NCBI GenBank assembly: GCA_963669155.1
Contig: OZ022581.1
Span: 17,166,027 to 17,230,026, forward strand
Source of the DNA: Arbacia lixula
Lineage: Eukaryota; Echinodermata; Echinoidea; Arbacioida; Arbaciidae
Length of the DNA: 64,000 bases
Reading direction: 5' to 3'
The position numbers and the translations under genes are program-made. Every line of letters starts with the position of its first letter. Position 1 is the stretch's first letter. Positions 23,663 to 36,012 of the stretch are shown piece after piece. The notes under the pieces were generated by a model. The model worked only from the letters and a program-made list of their open reading frames with translations. It was not told the DNA's origin and made no database searches.

Positions 23663-24428
23663 GATGGTTAGTTTTATGTCAACGTGGAAGAAACCGTCCA
23701 TCTATTTCTTGGATTGATGACATGAACGGCGTGTTCTTGTGAAGACCACTTGAATATGATGATGATGATGATGGTGGTATTATAGAAGTTACCAAACGAT
23801 ATGTTTCAAATTAATGTAAACAACAATTTTCGATCTTTTGCCTTTCTAGGAAACCATCAGGAGCCTTCTAAAGCACCACATCTTAAAATTCATCTACTCT
23901 TTTTATTTGTTTGACCTGCCAAAGCCTAGCTCTCTTCATTAATAGATCAAGCTGGTTCTTCTTTTATTTCTGTTTGTTTTTCTTTTCTTTTCTTGAAATG
24001 TAACTAAATCCACCTGTCAACATTTGTAGGCTAATATCAAGATCATAAAGGAAGATGATGATAATTTCTCAATTTTCTCATCTTCTCTAATCAATATATG
24101 AAAAGAAACGTTACAGAAAGTGTTACTCCAACGCGTTTTTTATATTAACATTCAAACTCTTCTGTTTGAAGACCAAATAGCTGTTTACCACGAATGTAAA
24201 GATAGACAGAGAGAGGGATGAGACGGGGAAACGGAGAGGAAGAGAGAGAGGGGCGGGGGGGGGGGGGGGGGGGGCGGGGCGGAAGGGGGGGGGGCAAACA
24301 AGTTACATCAACTGAAATTTCACACGCAACCTCTCAAAACTGAAATCCCCGAGCGCGTTTTCCTGGGTAAATTTTAACTTGAAGAGACAAAAGCCTCTAA
24401 GAATGTGTACTTATAAATGTGGTGGTAT

Positions 24429-25109
24429 TAGGGGAGACTGGGGTGAGGTGGGACAAAAATGACAAGTTGATGAATTTTCTCTTATAACTTTTCTTTTATT
24501 CAGAATTGGGAACTCGTGTTTTGTACCTTAAGACTACCGATGCTATATAGGCCACATGATGGGTTGTTGCTTAATTTTGCTGCACATGAGTCTCGTATTT
24601 GTGTAATTATTGATTTGTAAAAAGCTTCTGAACGGGGAGAAGTGGGACATTGGCTGGGGTAAAGTGACGGCTAGGGAGAAGTATCGGGTGAGGTGGGACA
24701 CAGTTGGGAAAAGTGGGACAGTATAGATGTGGAACAGAGATGTCCCAGTTTACCCCAACACACACAAAAAATCGAAATGGCGGCTAACTCTTCAAATGTG
24801 CACATTTTTGTAAAAACTTACAATGCAAATTATTAGGACTAACAAGGCCTAGATATAGCATGTTAAGTGTCTGCTAACGCTATAAGAATGAATTCAAAAA
24901 GTACTTCACACTGACTGCAAAAAAAAAATGTACAAAAATTATATTTAAAATTACACTTTCCAGCAGAGTTCTTGCGCTGTTGTTTCCATGTGTTTTTACT
25001 CTGATATCAAATGCCTATTGGGCGATAGGACCAATAAGCTGATTGGTTCAAAACTTTTCTAGATGTAGGAGGTGTCCCACTTCTCCCGCGTCCCGAGCCC
25101 GGTCTCCCC
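24429..25109. mobile_element. 681 bp inverted-repeat element (TAGGGGAGACTGGG ends)
   Basis: The left end TAGGGGAGACTGGGGTGAGG is mirrored by CCGAGCCCGGTCTCCCCTA. Subterminal GTGGGACA/TGTCCCAC motifs repeat inside (GAGGTGGGACA, AAGTGGGACA, GATGTCCCAGTTTACCCC, GGTGTCCCACTTCTCCC). No transposase frame. Superfamily not assigned. Confidence 0.7.
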
Positions 25110-27514
25110 TATCCCTTTTCGCAAGATTTGTTTTTCTTAATGTCCTACTCACTGTGGAACAACATTGTTGTCTAAGTTTTATTTCTTTAGCTGTTGAAGG
25201 TTTCTTTTTCTCTTAATTGTAAGTATCGACAGCTTTGACCAACAACGTCACAAGTCAATACACCAGTTCGTAGCAGGGATGTGTTATGGAAGGATATGAA
25301 GCAACTTTCTTCCTTTGAACCCATGTGCCAAGCCGCTGAAAAGTTATGTGTTCTCAACAGGTGCTGTTCAGGTGTTTGAACAATTATGAATATGATTGTG
25401 TGGCAACGGCTTCTCGGAGAGGACAAAAGAAATGTACAGTCTCATTTCGCTTGTCCCCTTCTGTTAATACTTCCATGAGCATAACAGGTATCAGCAAACA
25501 CAGATAAACAAGTTTTTCAAGTGAAATATCTCTGTTTCACGCAAACCCACACAAACGCCGTTAATGATAATACACAGCTTAATATATCATTTTGAGAGTG
25601 GTTGAATCCCCCAGATGCACAAGTTGTCGGAAAGTGAAGAAATTGGCCAATTTTGTAAGTAATAAAAATAGCTTATATGTCCGATATTTAATGATTCCTC
25701 AATACTTTTCGAAACAAAAGCAGAGTAAAGGATCTGTCATTATCTGCCGTTAACTTCCTTAAAGTTTGCAAACAAATTTGTCAAAAACAAAACGTCTACA
25801 GACAAATGGGAAATTAAAGAAATTTCTTTTCAAGTTGACATCAGCTAAATGTCGGCACGGCACATGGAACATCAAAGCATTGTCATGATTATGGAATGCT
25901 TTTGGCATTCATGAGCACGCTTTAGAACCCATACAGATGTTTGAATATATTATGCTCGAGTTTCTACTCCTTCGTAACACCTCCCTGTTCGTAGTTAGCT
26001 CTGGAGCAAGTTTGGTCACTATGACCTTTCCCTTTTTCATTAGGATAAGCAGTTGATTAATATATCATTTCAAAAGGAGATGTTACGTAATGTGCTTACC
26101 CGACATAGCAATTTGCGATATTCAACCTCTAATAAAGGAACCATCTCAAAACAGGTGACAAGAATAGTAGGCTACGGTCTGTGAACAATTGGGAAAGCTT
26201 CTATTACATTGTTTATTGTAAACTAATTGTTGTCGTCTGGCCTGTTGTCAAATACCCCATGATTGAACACCTTGGTGTTCTTTTATAAATTGGATAACAA
26301 GCATATTCTAAAATAACTTATTAATGATGATGCTTATCTCAGTGATTTAAAAACCGACAAGCTGGTTTGGTCACTATGACCTTCATCTGCTCATGCGCAA
26401 ATTGTAATTACGAACTGGCTTATAGTTTCCGCATTTGTAAGATCTTTCCATCAACCACACTGTGATCGTCTAAAGGGGTAGTACAGATATCAATAGAGTC
26501 TAGACTAAGTCACTAGCCTGGATAGAGCAAGAGATCAAGCAACTCTTGGAGACGAACCGGCCTTATCTCCAAAGACCATATTTGTGTTGATAAGACCTCC
26601 CTGATTTTGAGGAGGAATGAAGCGTTCAGAGTATGTATAAGCGTATTATAGACAACATCAGACGACGCGGTACGATCAGTCAGGGTGTGAGGGGAAGAGG
26701 CAGGGAAGGGGTCCTGAGGGTCACTGACCTAGGTGGGGAGGATGGGTAAGGAGGGGGAAGGTAGAACCGCGCCTAATAGTCATATTGTGACACTTCATCT
26801 GGTACGATACTGCAGTGTCTTTGAATAGAATTACATGATGTGTATAATTTGTTGGAATTATTTCTTTTTAATTGTTACTTTGTGAATTGTATTGTATGAA
26901 TTTAATTTGAGAGAAAAACAATAAAACATCTTTAATAAAAAAAATGGGCCTGTCCATTAGCTTGGGACAGAGTCTGGAAAGGTATCGGGAACACAGGAAG
27001 GGATTGAGAATTACCCCATCTACGATAAAATGTACGCGGTCAGTGGTACGGTTCGCACGGTACCTCCGGTTATAGCGCGCGGGCGGTGGGACCACTGCCT
27101 AATCAATAGATTGCTCGGCCCAGGACGAGTGAGCTACAACTAGAGTGTACCGTTTACATTTTGCACTCGTGGCGTATCGTTAGAGACGTTGGAGAGATTC
27201 TTTTGAATGGTTGATGATTACCACACAGGATTTATGATCCGGTTGTATACTGGTGTAGAGGAACGGTGCGTGTCACCACGTCCTGTCTGAGCGGGTGTGC
27301 GTGAAGACCATGTCCATTTGTTAGCATTATTTCACACATGACTGACCGCCGAGCCTACGGCATCGTCTTGACAGTGTTTGTCGGTAGCCAGCCGAGTCTG
27401 AGCTGAGCCGAGCCGAGTCGGAAACCGGAGGAACAAAACTTCAAAACAACTAGGCCCACACTAGTATTATTGAGTGGAGCTGCGAGAGGCAAGGAACAAT
27501 GTTTCAATGAGAAT

Positions 27515-30500
27515 ATGGAGGTCTCATCAGATAACACATTCTTGTATTTTGGGTTTGGTAGCAATTTACTGAAGGAGAGAATTCAGTTGCAAAACCCATC
27601 AGCAGTTTTTGTGGATGCAGCAGAATTAAAGGTAGATCTAGAGGTTTAACTTTGAGTCTTCACCTTACTCTTGACGTACAGGGGCGGTATTCCGAAAATC
27701 CACAGAGATAAAAATTTTATCTCCCCTAAGATACAATGTCCTTAAAATATTTTATCTTTGGTATTCCGAAAAATATTTTAGGAAGATTTTAACCAATATT
27801 AATGAGCGCATGCCCTGCGCCCCTATCCCAGAGACAGCCAGTAATAAACGTCCTTTCATGTCTTTTGCATACATTAACACCATCAAGCTGATGGTGTGAT
27901 GTCATGAAACTGAAAGGGACATTGCGCATCAATGTCTATCAGCGCGCATTATTGCATTTGATGCGCCCATGTGCAAAAAGTTTAATGCGCAAATTACTTT
28001 TGCACGTAATGCTATGGGCCTAGGCGCGTACGTCTGGAGATAAAATTGCTTGGGAGCAGTTTTATCTTTTATCCTAACTTTTTTTCCTAAGACCGTTTCA
28101 GAATACCGATTTAGCTCATTTGCATAAAATTTTTATCTCGGAGGCTCATTTACATAAAAATTTTATCTCTAGCTCATTTGAATAAAAATTTTATCTTTGA
28201 TTGTAAGTTGGCTTTTCGGAATACCAAAAGATAAAATTTTTCCTAAGTCCCTGAGATACAATAAAATTTTTCCTAAGTTCGTTTTCGGAATGCCCCCCCA
28301 GATCTTATGACTGTTATTTTACATCATATAAATTATTAGACCGAAAAATCAGTCTGTGTAGGACGTTGGATCCGCTGAGATTGCATCTGGCTCCTCTGAA
28401 CGCCCTATCTATCTATTCGGGGGGTATGTCCAAAAATGTCATTTCGATTAAAGAATGCCCTGAATGAGACGGTTATTCCTGCACACATTGTATTACTGGA
28501 CACTATCCTAATTCTGGACGTGCATAGTAACACGTACTAAAGCAATTTTGTAAGCGTACGACTCCGCAGTTCAATTCCACAGTCACATTGCAGAAATGAG
28601 GCGAAAAAAGTTTTACCTTTTTTATCTCTCAAATGGCGAAAAAATGCTTACAATTTCATATTGCATACCTTTGTATTAATAATTGATGAATTTTCTGACG
28701 AAAAAATGAGCATGGTTTGCCGAATTTGTAATCTTTCATCCGCTTCGACGTGCAGTGTAATGTGGGTATATGTGGTGGTTCTAGTGCACAGTTTACGTAC
28801 TGTGAGTATGTGCGACAGTCGTTGATTTTCCAATCATACAATCGAAAGCGATCGTGTCCGGAATCATGTAATTTGTCACACGCAAAAATAATTGTTTTCG
28901 TAGAGGGGTACACGGGCAGTGCGATGCAAAGAAAATGGTTCGTAAATATCAAATAATTTTACCATATTTATAATTTTCATAATATTTGGAATAGCTAGTG
29001 CAAAATTTTCTTGAATTTATTTGATCTAATTATCCATTTTAAAGCACTGAAATAAAGGTGTCCGGCAATACAATATACTACCATACATGTAATGTGAGTT
29101 GAATTATTTACTTGAATTATTAGCCATTAAAATTTGGCCAATTCTAATCGCAAACGTTGTGCTCACTAGTAGTAGTAATGATACAGTATAAATGTGCAAG
29201 CCATATCCTGGGATTCCTTATAAAAACCCACAATTGCCTTGGTGTTTCGCTGTTAGAATTATTATTATTATTTGTAATTTTGTTTTTATTTGTACTTGTA
29301 TTTATATGGAAGTTATCTTGAAGTACCTGTATGTTGCTTGTTGGAGAATGTTCAATATGGCCCCTGTGATAAAATTGAAAACAACAGAGGAAAGATAGGG
29401 TAAATGATATATCAATGCACAAAGTATTTTTTTTATAATATTCTAACTGAACAAAGTACACACCAGCTCAAAGGAATTGGCATAGGGAAAGGGAAGAAAG
29501 GGGGGGAGCCACAGTTTTAAACTGTGGTATATTTTGTCCAGTTCAGCATGAAACATAATGCTTTTTAGGCTAAAGCATCATGTTTCATGCTGAACTGGAC
29601 AAAATATACCAAGGTTTAAAACTGCGGCTCCTTCCCTTCTTCCCTTTCCCTTTCCCTTTCCTTATGCCGATTCCTTTGAGCTGTAGTGTACGTCTACTTG
29701 AATCTTTCATTGATGTCAATTTAATTCATACAATTAATGCATGCTGGGTTGCGGCTGCTCTACCAGGACTACCGGCTCTGCTTTGGTGGGCAGTCTCGCG
29801 GCTGGATGAGCGATCGGTGGCATGGTGGTGTAGCTTCGGTCAAGCCGAGTCTTGGGGACTCTGTGTGGGGAGTGGTGTGGAGACTGAAGGCTGAGGACCT
29901 TGCTAGCTTGGATGAGTGAGTACTGTGGTTCATCTTCCCTTTCCTTCTTTCCTTGAGAAAGGCACTTTTGTCAGGATTGAGATAGTATATGCCAGGTGTG
30001 TGATGACGTGTAGCACAGGTCTAACATGGTTGTAGTCCATCTTGAGATGTGCAGGTAAATGCAAATATCAGCATTAGATAAAGACTCTTGCCCAGACATG
30101 TACACTACAGCTCAAAGGAATTGGCATCAGGTAAAGGGAAAGGGAAGGAACCCGGTTTTGAACCGGGATATATTTTGTCCAGTTCAGCATTCATGAAACA
30201 CAATGCTTTAGCCTTAAAAGCATTATGTTTCATGCTGAACTGGACAAAATATACCACGGTTCAAATCTGTGGTTCTTACCCTTTCTTCCCTTTCCCATTC
30301 CCTATGCCAATTCCTTTGAGCTGGAGTGTATTCTAGTTTCCAGCCACATCTTATCGGCCTTGACTGCAATGAATCAAGTAATTGTGCGATCCCCAAGAAT
30401 TGCCAGCCCAGAGAAAATACTCAGAATATTTTCTGAGCATACTCTGATATTTTTTCTCTTTTCACAGGAGCTCTATTGTTGTCCACAGGGAGTCAGTAGA

Positions 30501-30811
30501 AACATAATTTGTTGACTGCTTTGTGTTTTCTCTCATCTTCCTTCCCCACATTCAGTCAAGAAGGCGAGGGCATCGTATACCAAAGAATTAAAGTTGCGGT
30601 CAAGTCGAGCACCGGCACCGTCTTCACTTGCTGGACATATTCCATGCTGAACTTTGTAGAGAGTGTGCCATCCCCGCAATACCTTGAAATAATCCGCCGG
30701 GGCGGGGAGCAGAACAGCCTGCCCGCAGACTACCAGAAGTGGCTGGCAGCCATCAAAGACAACGGCTATTCAGGGGAAATTGAGATTATGAACAACTTCA
30801 TCAAGCAGTAA
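27515..30811 (+). CDS. GGCT: Gamma-glutamylcyclotransferase paralogue 1 (three exons)
   Basis: GGCT is a cytosolic enzyme that converts gamma-glutamyl amino acids or dipeptides to 5-oxoproline plus the free amino acid (family knowledge). Exons are 27515-27631, 29767-29915 and 30556-30811 (intron phases 0 and 2), giving 173 aa; human GGCT has 188. Visible landmarks are FLYFGFGSNLLKERIQ at the N-terminus (the substrate-binding YGSN loop), WHGGVAS, VWGVVWRL, LDDQEGEG containing the glutamate equivalent to human catalytic Glu98, and VPSPQYLEIIRRG near the C-terminus. The loop Tyr is Phe here (GFGSN instead of AYGSN), unlike the second copy. The start ATG at 27515 gives the expected family N-terminus. 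Intron 1 holds a 618 bp MITE; intron 2 holds a PAL-1 copy. Both it and the downstream paralogue look intact. Confidence 0.92.
27681..28298. mobile_element. 618 bp TIR element (GGTATTCCGAAAA ends) in GGCT-1 intron 1
   Basis: GGGGCGGTATTCCGAAAA is mirrored by TTTTCGGAATGCCCCCC. The subterminal motif AAAATTTTATCT / AGATAAAATTTT is repeated many times. At 28113-28199 three ~29 bp units (AGCTCATTTGCATAAA type) form a tandem. No transposase frame. Confidence 0.78.
29457..29690. mobile_element. PAL-1 palindromic MITE, copy 7 (GGCT-1 intron 1)
   Basis: Complete foldback from TACACACCAGCTC to GAGCTGTAGTGTA. It ends 76 bp before the acceptor exon of GGCT-1 exon 2, so it is transcribed in the pre-mRNA. 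Confidence 0.88.
30101..30330. mobile_element. PAL-1 palindromic MITE, copy 8 (GGCT-1 intron 2)
   Basis: Complete foldback from TACACTACAGCTC to GAGCTGGAGTGTA. The left GGGAAA tract is shortened, and ATTC is duplicated in the left arm. Confidence 0.88.
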
Positions 30812-30964
30812 GATTTCTCTTTATTTCATCAGGATAGCCTCTTATTTTTATAAGAATGCTGTACTACAGAAGGAATACAGTGAAACCCACTTTATAGCGA
30901 CCATCTGCTCTTGAGGACCACATTACTTGTCTTCCTTAAGCAGTCTTTATTTTTTTTTATACAG

Positions 30965-31283
30965 GGGGTGTTTCACCAATACAAGCTAAGAACGACTTAA
31001 CGCATGACTGGTGACCCTTTCTTGTGCTAAATGAGATAACTCAACATGTTCCTGTTTTTACATAGGGGGAGTTAATTTCCAACAATCTTAATCAAATTAG
31101 ACAAATACTAAACTTTGTATTACGGCACTTATTAACATTAAGAATTTTCATTAATTAAGATTAGATTTTAACTTAAACTGATGGGAATTAAAATAAATGA
31201 GGATCTGAATCAGCGCAAAGAAGGGTCACCAGTCATGCGTTAAGACATTCTTAGCTTAAGAACAGCTTGGTGACACATGACCC
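30965..31283. mobile_element. ~320 bp inverted-repeat MITE (GACTGGTGACC), copy 1
   Basis: GGGTGTTTCACCAATAC and CGCATGACTGGTGACCC on the left are mirrored by GGGTCACCAGTCATGCG and CTTGGTGACAC on the right. It starts ~150 bp downstream of the GGCT-1 stop, so it may lie in the 3' UTR or just beyond. Confidence 0.75.
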
Positions 31284-31801
31284 AGATCTCACTATTTATA
31301 AGATATCCAAAGTGTGATTGTGATGCACTCTTTATTTCAAATATCATATCCATGATGTTACTTTCACCCAGTTTATCCCTCCCATTACCAAGCATTGATA
31401 TTTCCGTATCAATAACAATGCTTAAGGGACTGAGTAGGATAACATATGACAAACCTGACAGAGGGCCTTTTCTAGTTGATGAGCATGCCCAACCATATAA
31501 GAAGGCTGTACAGGGGTCTAGAACTTTTTTTATATTTATAGTTGTACAGGGGTCTAGAACTTGCCCCAACAGACTGACTGGAGCGGAAAAGTACAACTGC
31601 CAAGTCTCCCTGATTTCACAGGAGACTCACTGAATAAAGACCAATACTATTGCATTACATTTCATCGCATCACTCAATCTCGTTGATTATTGATTGATTA
31701 TTGACATCAGGTTATATGCATTTGATAGATGTCTCCCGGATTTCTGATGACGTTTCCCCAAATCTTCCTGATCGTTGAATTTCAAAAATGTTTGTAGCTC
31801 A

Positions 31802-32103
31802 GGGCCCCGTATCACAAAAAGTCTGCTGCTATCTTTAGCAACTTTGCGATTGATTGCATTGATTGCAAAGTTGCTATCTATTGCAACTCCCTGTATCACA
31901 AACCATCACTGCTGTCTATTGCAAGTCCAAGCCTATGCATGATTTTACAGTCAATCATGTAGTTACGATAGATTTACACAAGCTACGATCAATATCAATT
32001 GCAAGTTACGATCAATATCGATTTTAGATTGTATGTGATACTGATTTACGATTGATCTATCGATGGTCCGATCAATCGTAGCTCTTTGTGATACGAGCCC
32101 CCG
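31802..32103. mobile_element. ~300 bp MITE (GTATCACAAA ends), copy 1
   Basis: GGGCCCCGTATCACAAAAAG is mirrored by CTCTTTGTGATACGAGCCC. The core has TTGCAAAGTTGC, GCTACGATCAATATCAATTG and CAATCGTAGC motifs. The same family recurs at 55631-55918 inside SAC1. Confidence 0.8.
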
Positions 32104-33835
32104 GAGAATGTTTTTATGTTGTTTGTGCTTGCTGCTGCTTCCTGTCACTCACAGAGATTCAGCTGAATTCCAGATTCTGGTAGGAGAGGTTGTGGGCCTG
32201 GGTTTCATAGTAAAATTGTTGGATATTATGCACTTACCATCTTACGTCCCAGTTCTAGGAACAAGGTCAAGAAGGTTAGCAACGAGTGCCCAACATAATC
32301 ACTGACGTGAACTGATAATCTAGTTTTAGATCGAGATACGATTGCCATGAGTTTCTACAGCGACTCGTTTGTTTCCAGGGTGTTTCCAGAGTGCATTATA
32401 CCCAAAAAGTTATTTATCTCGCAAACATGCTAACATATGGTGATCGTGTCCGCAGCACCAGTGAGTAGGTAAAGTGCATAATACCCAAAATTTTACCATT
32501 TCCTGTACTATTTAAGAGACTTCTAAGTTTATTTACTTTACAGTATTCAAAAGACTGTTGAATTAGTTTTCCATACCATAAACATTTTAACGTTGTACTT
32601 GTAGTGTGTGTACTTAAGCTACATTACTTACTATAGCTACTTGTAGTTCATTGGTACTTATTTTGATACCCTGTAGATGGTAGTATTCAATTATATATTT
32701 CTTAGTAAAATGTTGATATATACTGGGATATAGATATATGGGTGTTATAGATAATACCTCGAGTTATGTGAATACAGTAGCTTGATTTGAGATGAACTAA
32801 GCAAATGTTATGCTTGAGTTTCCCTCCCTCTCTCCTGTTCCCTGATGTATTGTCTTTGAGTTAAATCCATACATTTAGTTGCATGTAAGGCTTTGATCCA
32901 GAACCAATGTATGCAACCTTAAAATGTAGGAACTTCATACACACTACACATGCATTGCTCATTCTACCATTCTCATGTTATATTTAAATGCCCACCCTGG
33001 ATTGACTTCATGGGATGCCAAATAAAACAACAAGAAACATTATTCATTTTGTCCTCTGAATCACTATAATAAATTGAGTTTTTTCCACAGAATTATTACA
33101 GCAAATGATTTAAATCTGTGATGAAAATCAATGATTTTGTGACTGAAGCAAGTGATTTATTTTGCACCCTATGTAGTTAATCCACGGTTAGTATGCGGTC
33201 TAAGTTAAACCACCGTCATGAATATGGGCCGTAGAATGCATTGTATAAGAATATACTGGTTCTTTTATTAAACTTATTACTGATAGTAGAGCATAATAGG
33301 AATTGATCTGAGAGTAACAGCTGTGGTGGCTGCTAGAGATTTTAGATAGTACTGGACAAATAAAAGATATATCTGCTCTGGGATTCTGAAGAACATCAAA
33401 TTCCTAGAGTGAGATGTATATTATGCAACTTAATAAATCTATGCATTGAAGAGATTTCAATTCACCATCTTATGTCTATAGTACGCTTTAACTCATTTAC
33501 TTGTCTGGTGACACATTATTTCTATAAGATGTATGTTGGTGTTATGTAGAGGTTTGGGATGCTTTTTTAAAGTACACAGATGAGTGAGTGAGTTCTATGA
33601 TGGTTGTTTTTTGACCTACAAAGTAAAATTCAGGATTGTGTGAAGAATAATTGAGTCGAATTTGACATGTTGATATACTTTCAACAGACAAACTGCAATG
33701 TCGACACTTGCTAGTTAAACATATTAAGTTGAGACCTGCATTTGAACATGTGAGGTTGAGAGGAAGTAGTGAGAATGAGAGAAGGTCATCCCCCTCCCCT
33801 CCCCTTTCTGTTGATGCTGAAGGACGTTATGCTGA

Positions 33836-34140
33836 AATCATCATCATCATCATCATCATCATGAGACATTGTTCAACCATTGTTGGATGAAGCCCTTCTC
33901 AATCAGTTTGCATTCACTTCTATTTGCTGTCATTCTGTTCCATGTTGCTGTTTTTGTGTATGTTGATATTTCGTCTCTACACCTTCTCTTTTGTTGACCC
34001 CTTCTTCGCTTCCCTGTTCTTGGTTGCCATTCTGTGAGTTTCTTGTTCCATCTGTTGTCTTGTTCCATCTGTTGTCTTGTGTTCTATATAAGTTTCCTGC
34101 CCATCTCCATTTCATCTCTGTAATTTTTACTATAATATCT
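33836..34140 (-). mobile_element. LINE (RTE-like) 3' end with (ATG)n tail
   Basis: The minus strand encodes MKWRWAGNLYRTQDNRWNK, then LTEWQPRTGKRRRGQ and a CRDEISTYTKTATWNR motif ending QQWLNNVS. This is the C-terminal signature of RTE-type endonuclease/reverse transcriptase proteins (family knowledge). A perfect 17 bp tandem duplication (GACAACAGATGGAACAA twice) shifts the frame. Immediately 3' is a (ATG)n tail at 33836-33862, a microsatellite tail as expected of such LINEs. It is strongly 5'-truncated. Confidence 0.82.
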
Positions 34141-34254
34141 TTGACCTTCGTTTTCTGCCATATGCTGAAAACAAGCGGTCAATCTCTCATTGCATTCGTC
34201 CTATTCATGCAGTTCACCATTCAGACAGCGGTGAACAACTCATTTCTATTACCC

Positions 34255-34585
34255 GGGCCCTACTGTATTTCGCCAAGATGTGCATAAGTTATGCATGACT
34301 TTACACACGACTGGTAACCTGTTCTTGAGCTAAATGACATACTAGTACCCCAATTTGTCCCTGTTTTAGGATTGTGGAAGTGAATTTCCTTCAATCCTAC
34401 CAAATCAAATTTGACCAATTATATACTTGTTAACAACAAGCACTTTAATGAATAAAGATCAGATTTCAACTTTAGTTGATTAGAATCAAAGTCATTGAGA
34501 ATCAGTTTTGGCTCCCAAGAACAGGTCACCAGTCATGCATAAAATTATGTGTAGCTTATGGACGTCTTGGTAAAATGCCACCCCC
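34255..34585. mobile_element. ~330 bp inverted-repeat MITE (GACTGGTAACC), copy 2
   Basis: Relative of 30965-31283: ACGACTGGTAACCTGTTCTTG on the left, AAGAACAGGTCACCAGTCATG on the right, with outer CGCCAAGA / TCTTGGTAAAATGCCACCC. More diverged than copy 1. Confidence 0.72.
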
Positions 34586-35118
34586 GTTCTGTGATCACAG
34601 AACTATTCCACTAGGTAGTGGTATAGTTCAGTGTCTGTGATGGACTGATAGTAATACTTCCTGCATTATCCCTAATCCCTACTTATTTGGCCCTTACTAA
34701 TAGGCCACACTGCACAGAGGATTATATTTACAAAAAAGTACAATTGGATTTAAATACTGGGCAAATCCTTCCTGTATTTTACAGCAGCAACATTTCATTT
34801 TCCTTGACTTGAATGACTTTGACCAAAACGTACAATAGAATGAAATAAGTAACCAATCTCTCACCAAGAGACTTGCAATAGTGACTTGAAAGGCCGATCC
34901 CTGGATTCTGTCAGTAACACCCCCCCCCCCCCACACACACACACACACACACACACACCTCTTCAATCCTCGCTTCCTTACTACCAAAAACCATTCTGCA
35001 TAGCTGAATGATTCAGATAGAAAGAACAATTACATGGACTGATCTCTCAGCTATTATATTTTCACCTTTTCAGCTACCGGTAGTTCATTGGCAACCTTCA
35101 CCTTGTTTTGTACTCCGC

Positions 35119-35344
35119 CTAACTCCACCTCAAAGGAATTGGCATAGGGAAAGGGAAGAATGGGAACGAGCTGCAGTTTTAAACTGGTATATTTCGTCCA
35201 GTTCAGCATGAAACATGATGCTTTTTAGGCTAGAGCATCGTGTTTCATGCTGAACTAGACAAAATATACCGCGGTTTAAAACTGCGGCTCCTTCCCTTTC
35301 TTCCCTTCCCTTTCCATATGCCAATTCCTTTGAGCTGTAGTGTA
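35119..35344. mobile_element. PAL-1 palindromic MITE, copy 9
   Basis: Foldback with a decayed left tip (TAACTCCACCTC) and an intact right tip (GAGCTGTAGTGTA). Confidence 0.85.
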
Positions 35345-36012
35345 TGTGCCACAATATTCCCTTCCCCTTCATGGTAAATCACAACTTACACTACTCAATG
35401 ATATAGTTGAATGATTAAACTAGAATCATACCATGCAGTCAATCTGTGTCATCATATTGCTTACTTGTTCACCATACCAGAAAAGTAGAGACCCCCTTTT
35501 TCCCCTTGAAGTCACCAGACCCTTGCTATATCTTTCTGCATAGATCAAAAAACTGATCAATGATTTTAATAGTGAAATTATAATGTGGGATGCAACATCT
35601 CATTGTATTGTGAAACTTGTTTAGCATAGATAGAGACATACCACTAAAAACTTCTCCTGTGTGGATGTATTGCCCCCACTTTCCCTTTGAAGTCATCAGA
35701 CCCTGACTATATCTCTGCATAGTCCAATGATTTTGATAATGAAATTGTATTGAATGATGTGATAAATCAATATCGGTATTTTGTTTTACCTGTTCGCCAT
35801 AGATAGACGGGCATAAAATACCTGTACTTTACCAGTAGTAGTGGTAACAACCCCCCCCCCCCCCCCCCCAAAGAAAGCAGTCACCATACCCTTGCTATGC
35901 CATTGTGCTCAGATCAATGATTTTGAGAATAAGAAATAATTGATTGTGTGATTATAATGCACAGTGTGGTGATTGCATCTCATTTTATTTTCATTTTGCT
36001 TCCCTATTCACT

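Larger units (their letters stand above)
22525..27514. other. Intergenic region between NHE exon 1B and GGCT-1
   Basis: The two genes are divergently transcribed across about 5 kb. It contains homopolymer-rich DNA at 23,100-23,230 (T-run, C-run, A-run), a hAT-like MITE, G-runs at 24,246-24,292 and a 681 bp inverted-repeat element. No coding exon was recognised. 26,940-27,120 is locally GC-rich but unexplained. Confidence 0.6.
31284..36012. other. Intergenic region between the two GGCT paralogues
   Basis: No coding exon was recognised. Contents are three MITE families, one PAL-1 copy, a LINE 3' end, a C-run plus (CA)n at 34918-34959 and a C-run at 35851-35869. An AATAAA at 31633 could serve GGCT-1, but nothing decides it. 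Confidence 0.55.

Noticed and set aside
26868-27095. 75-residue basic frame on the minus strand upstream of GGCT-1
   Set aside because: No family signature, no splice context and no second exon in phase.
34697-35029. 110-residue frame with a run of V and C residues
   Set aside because: It crosses a C-run plus (CA)n microsatellite; not coding.
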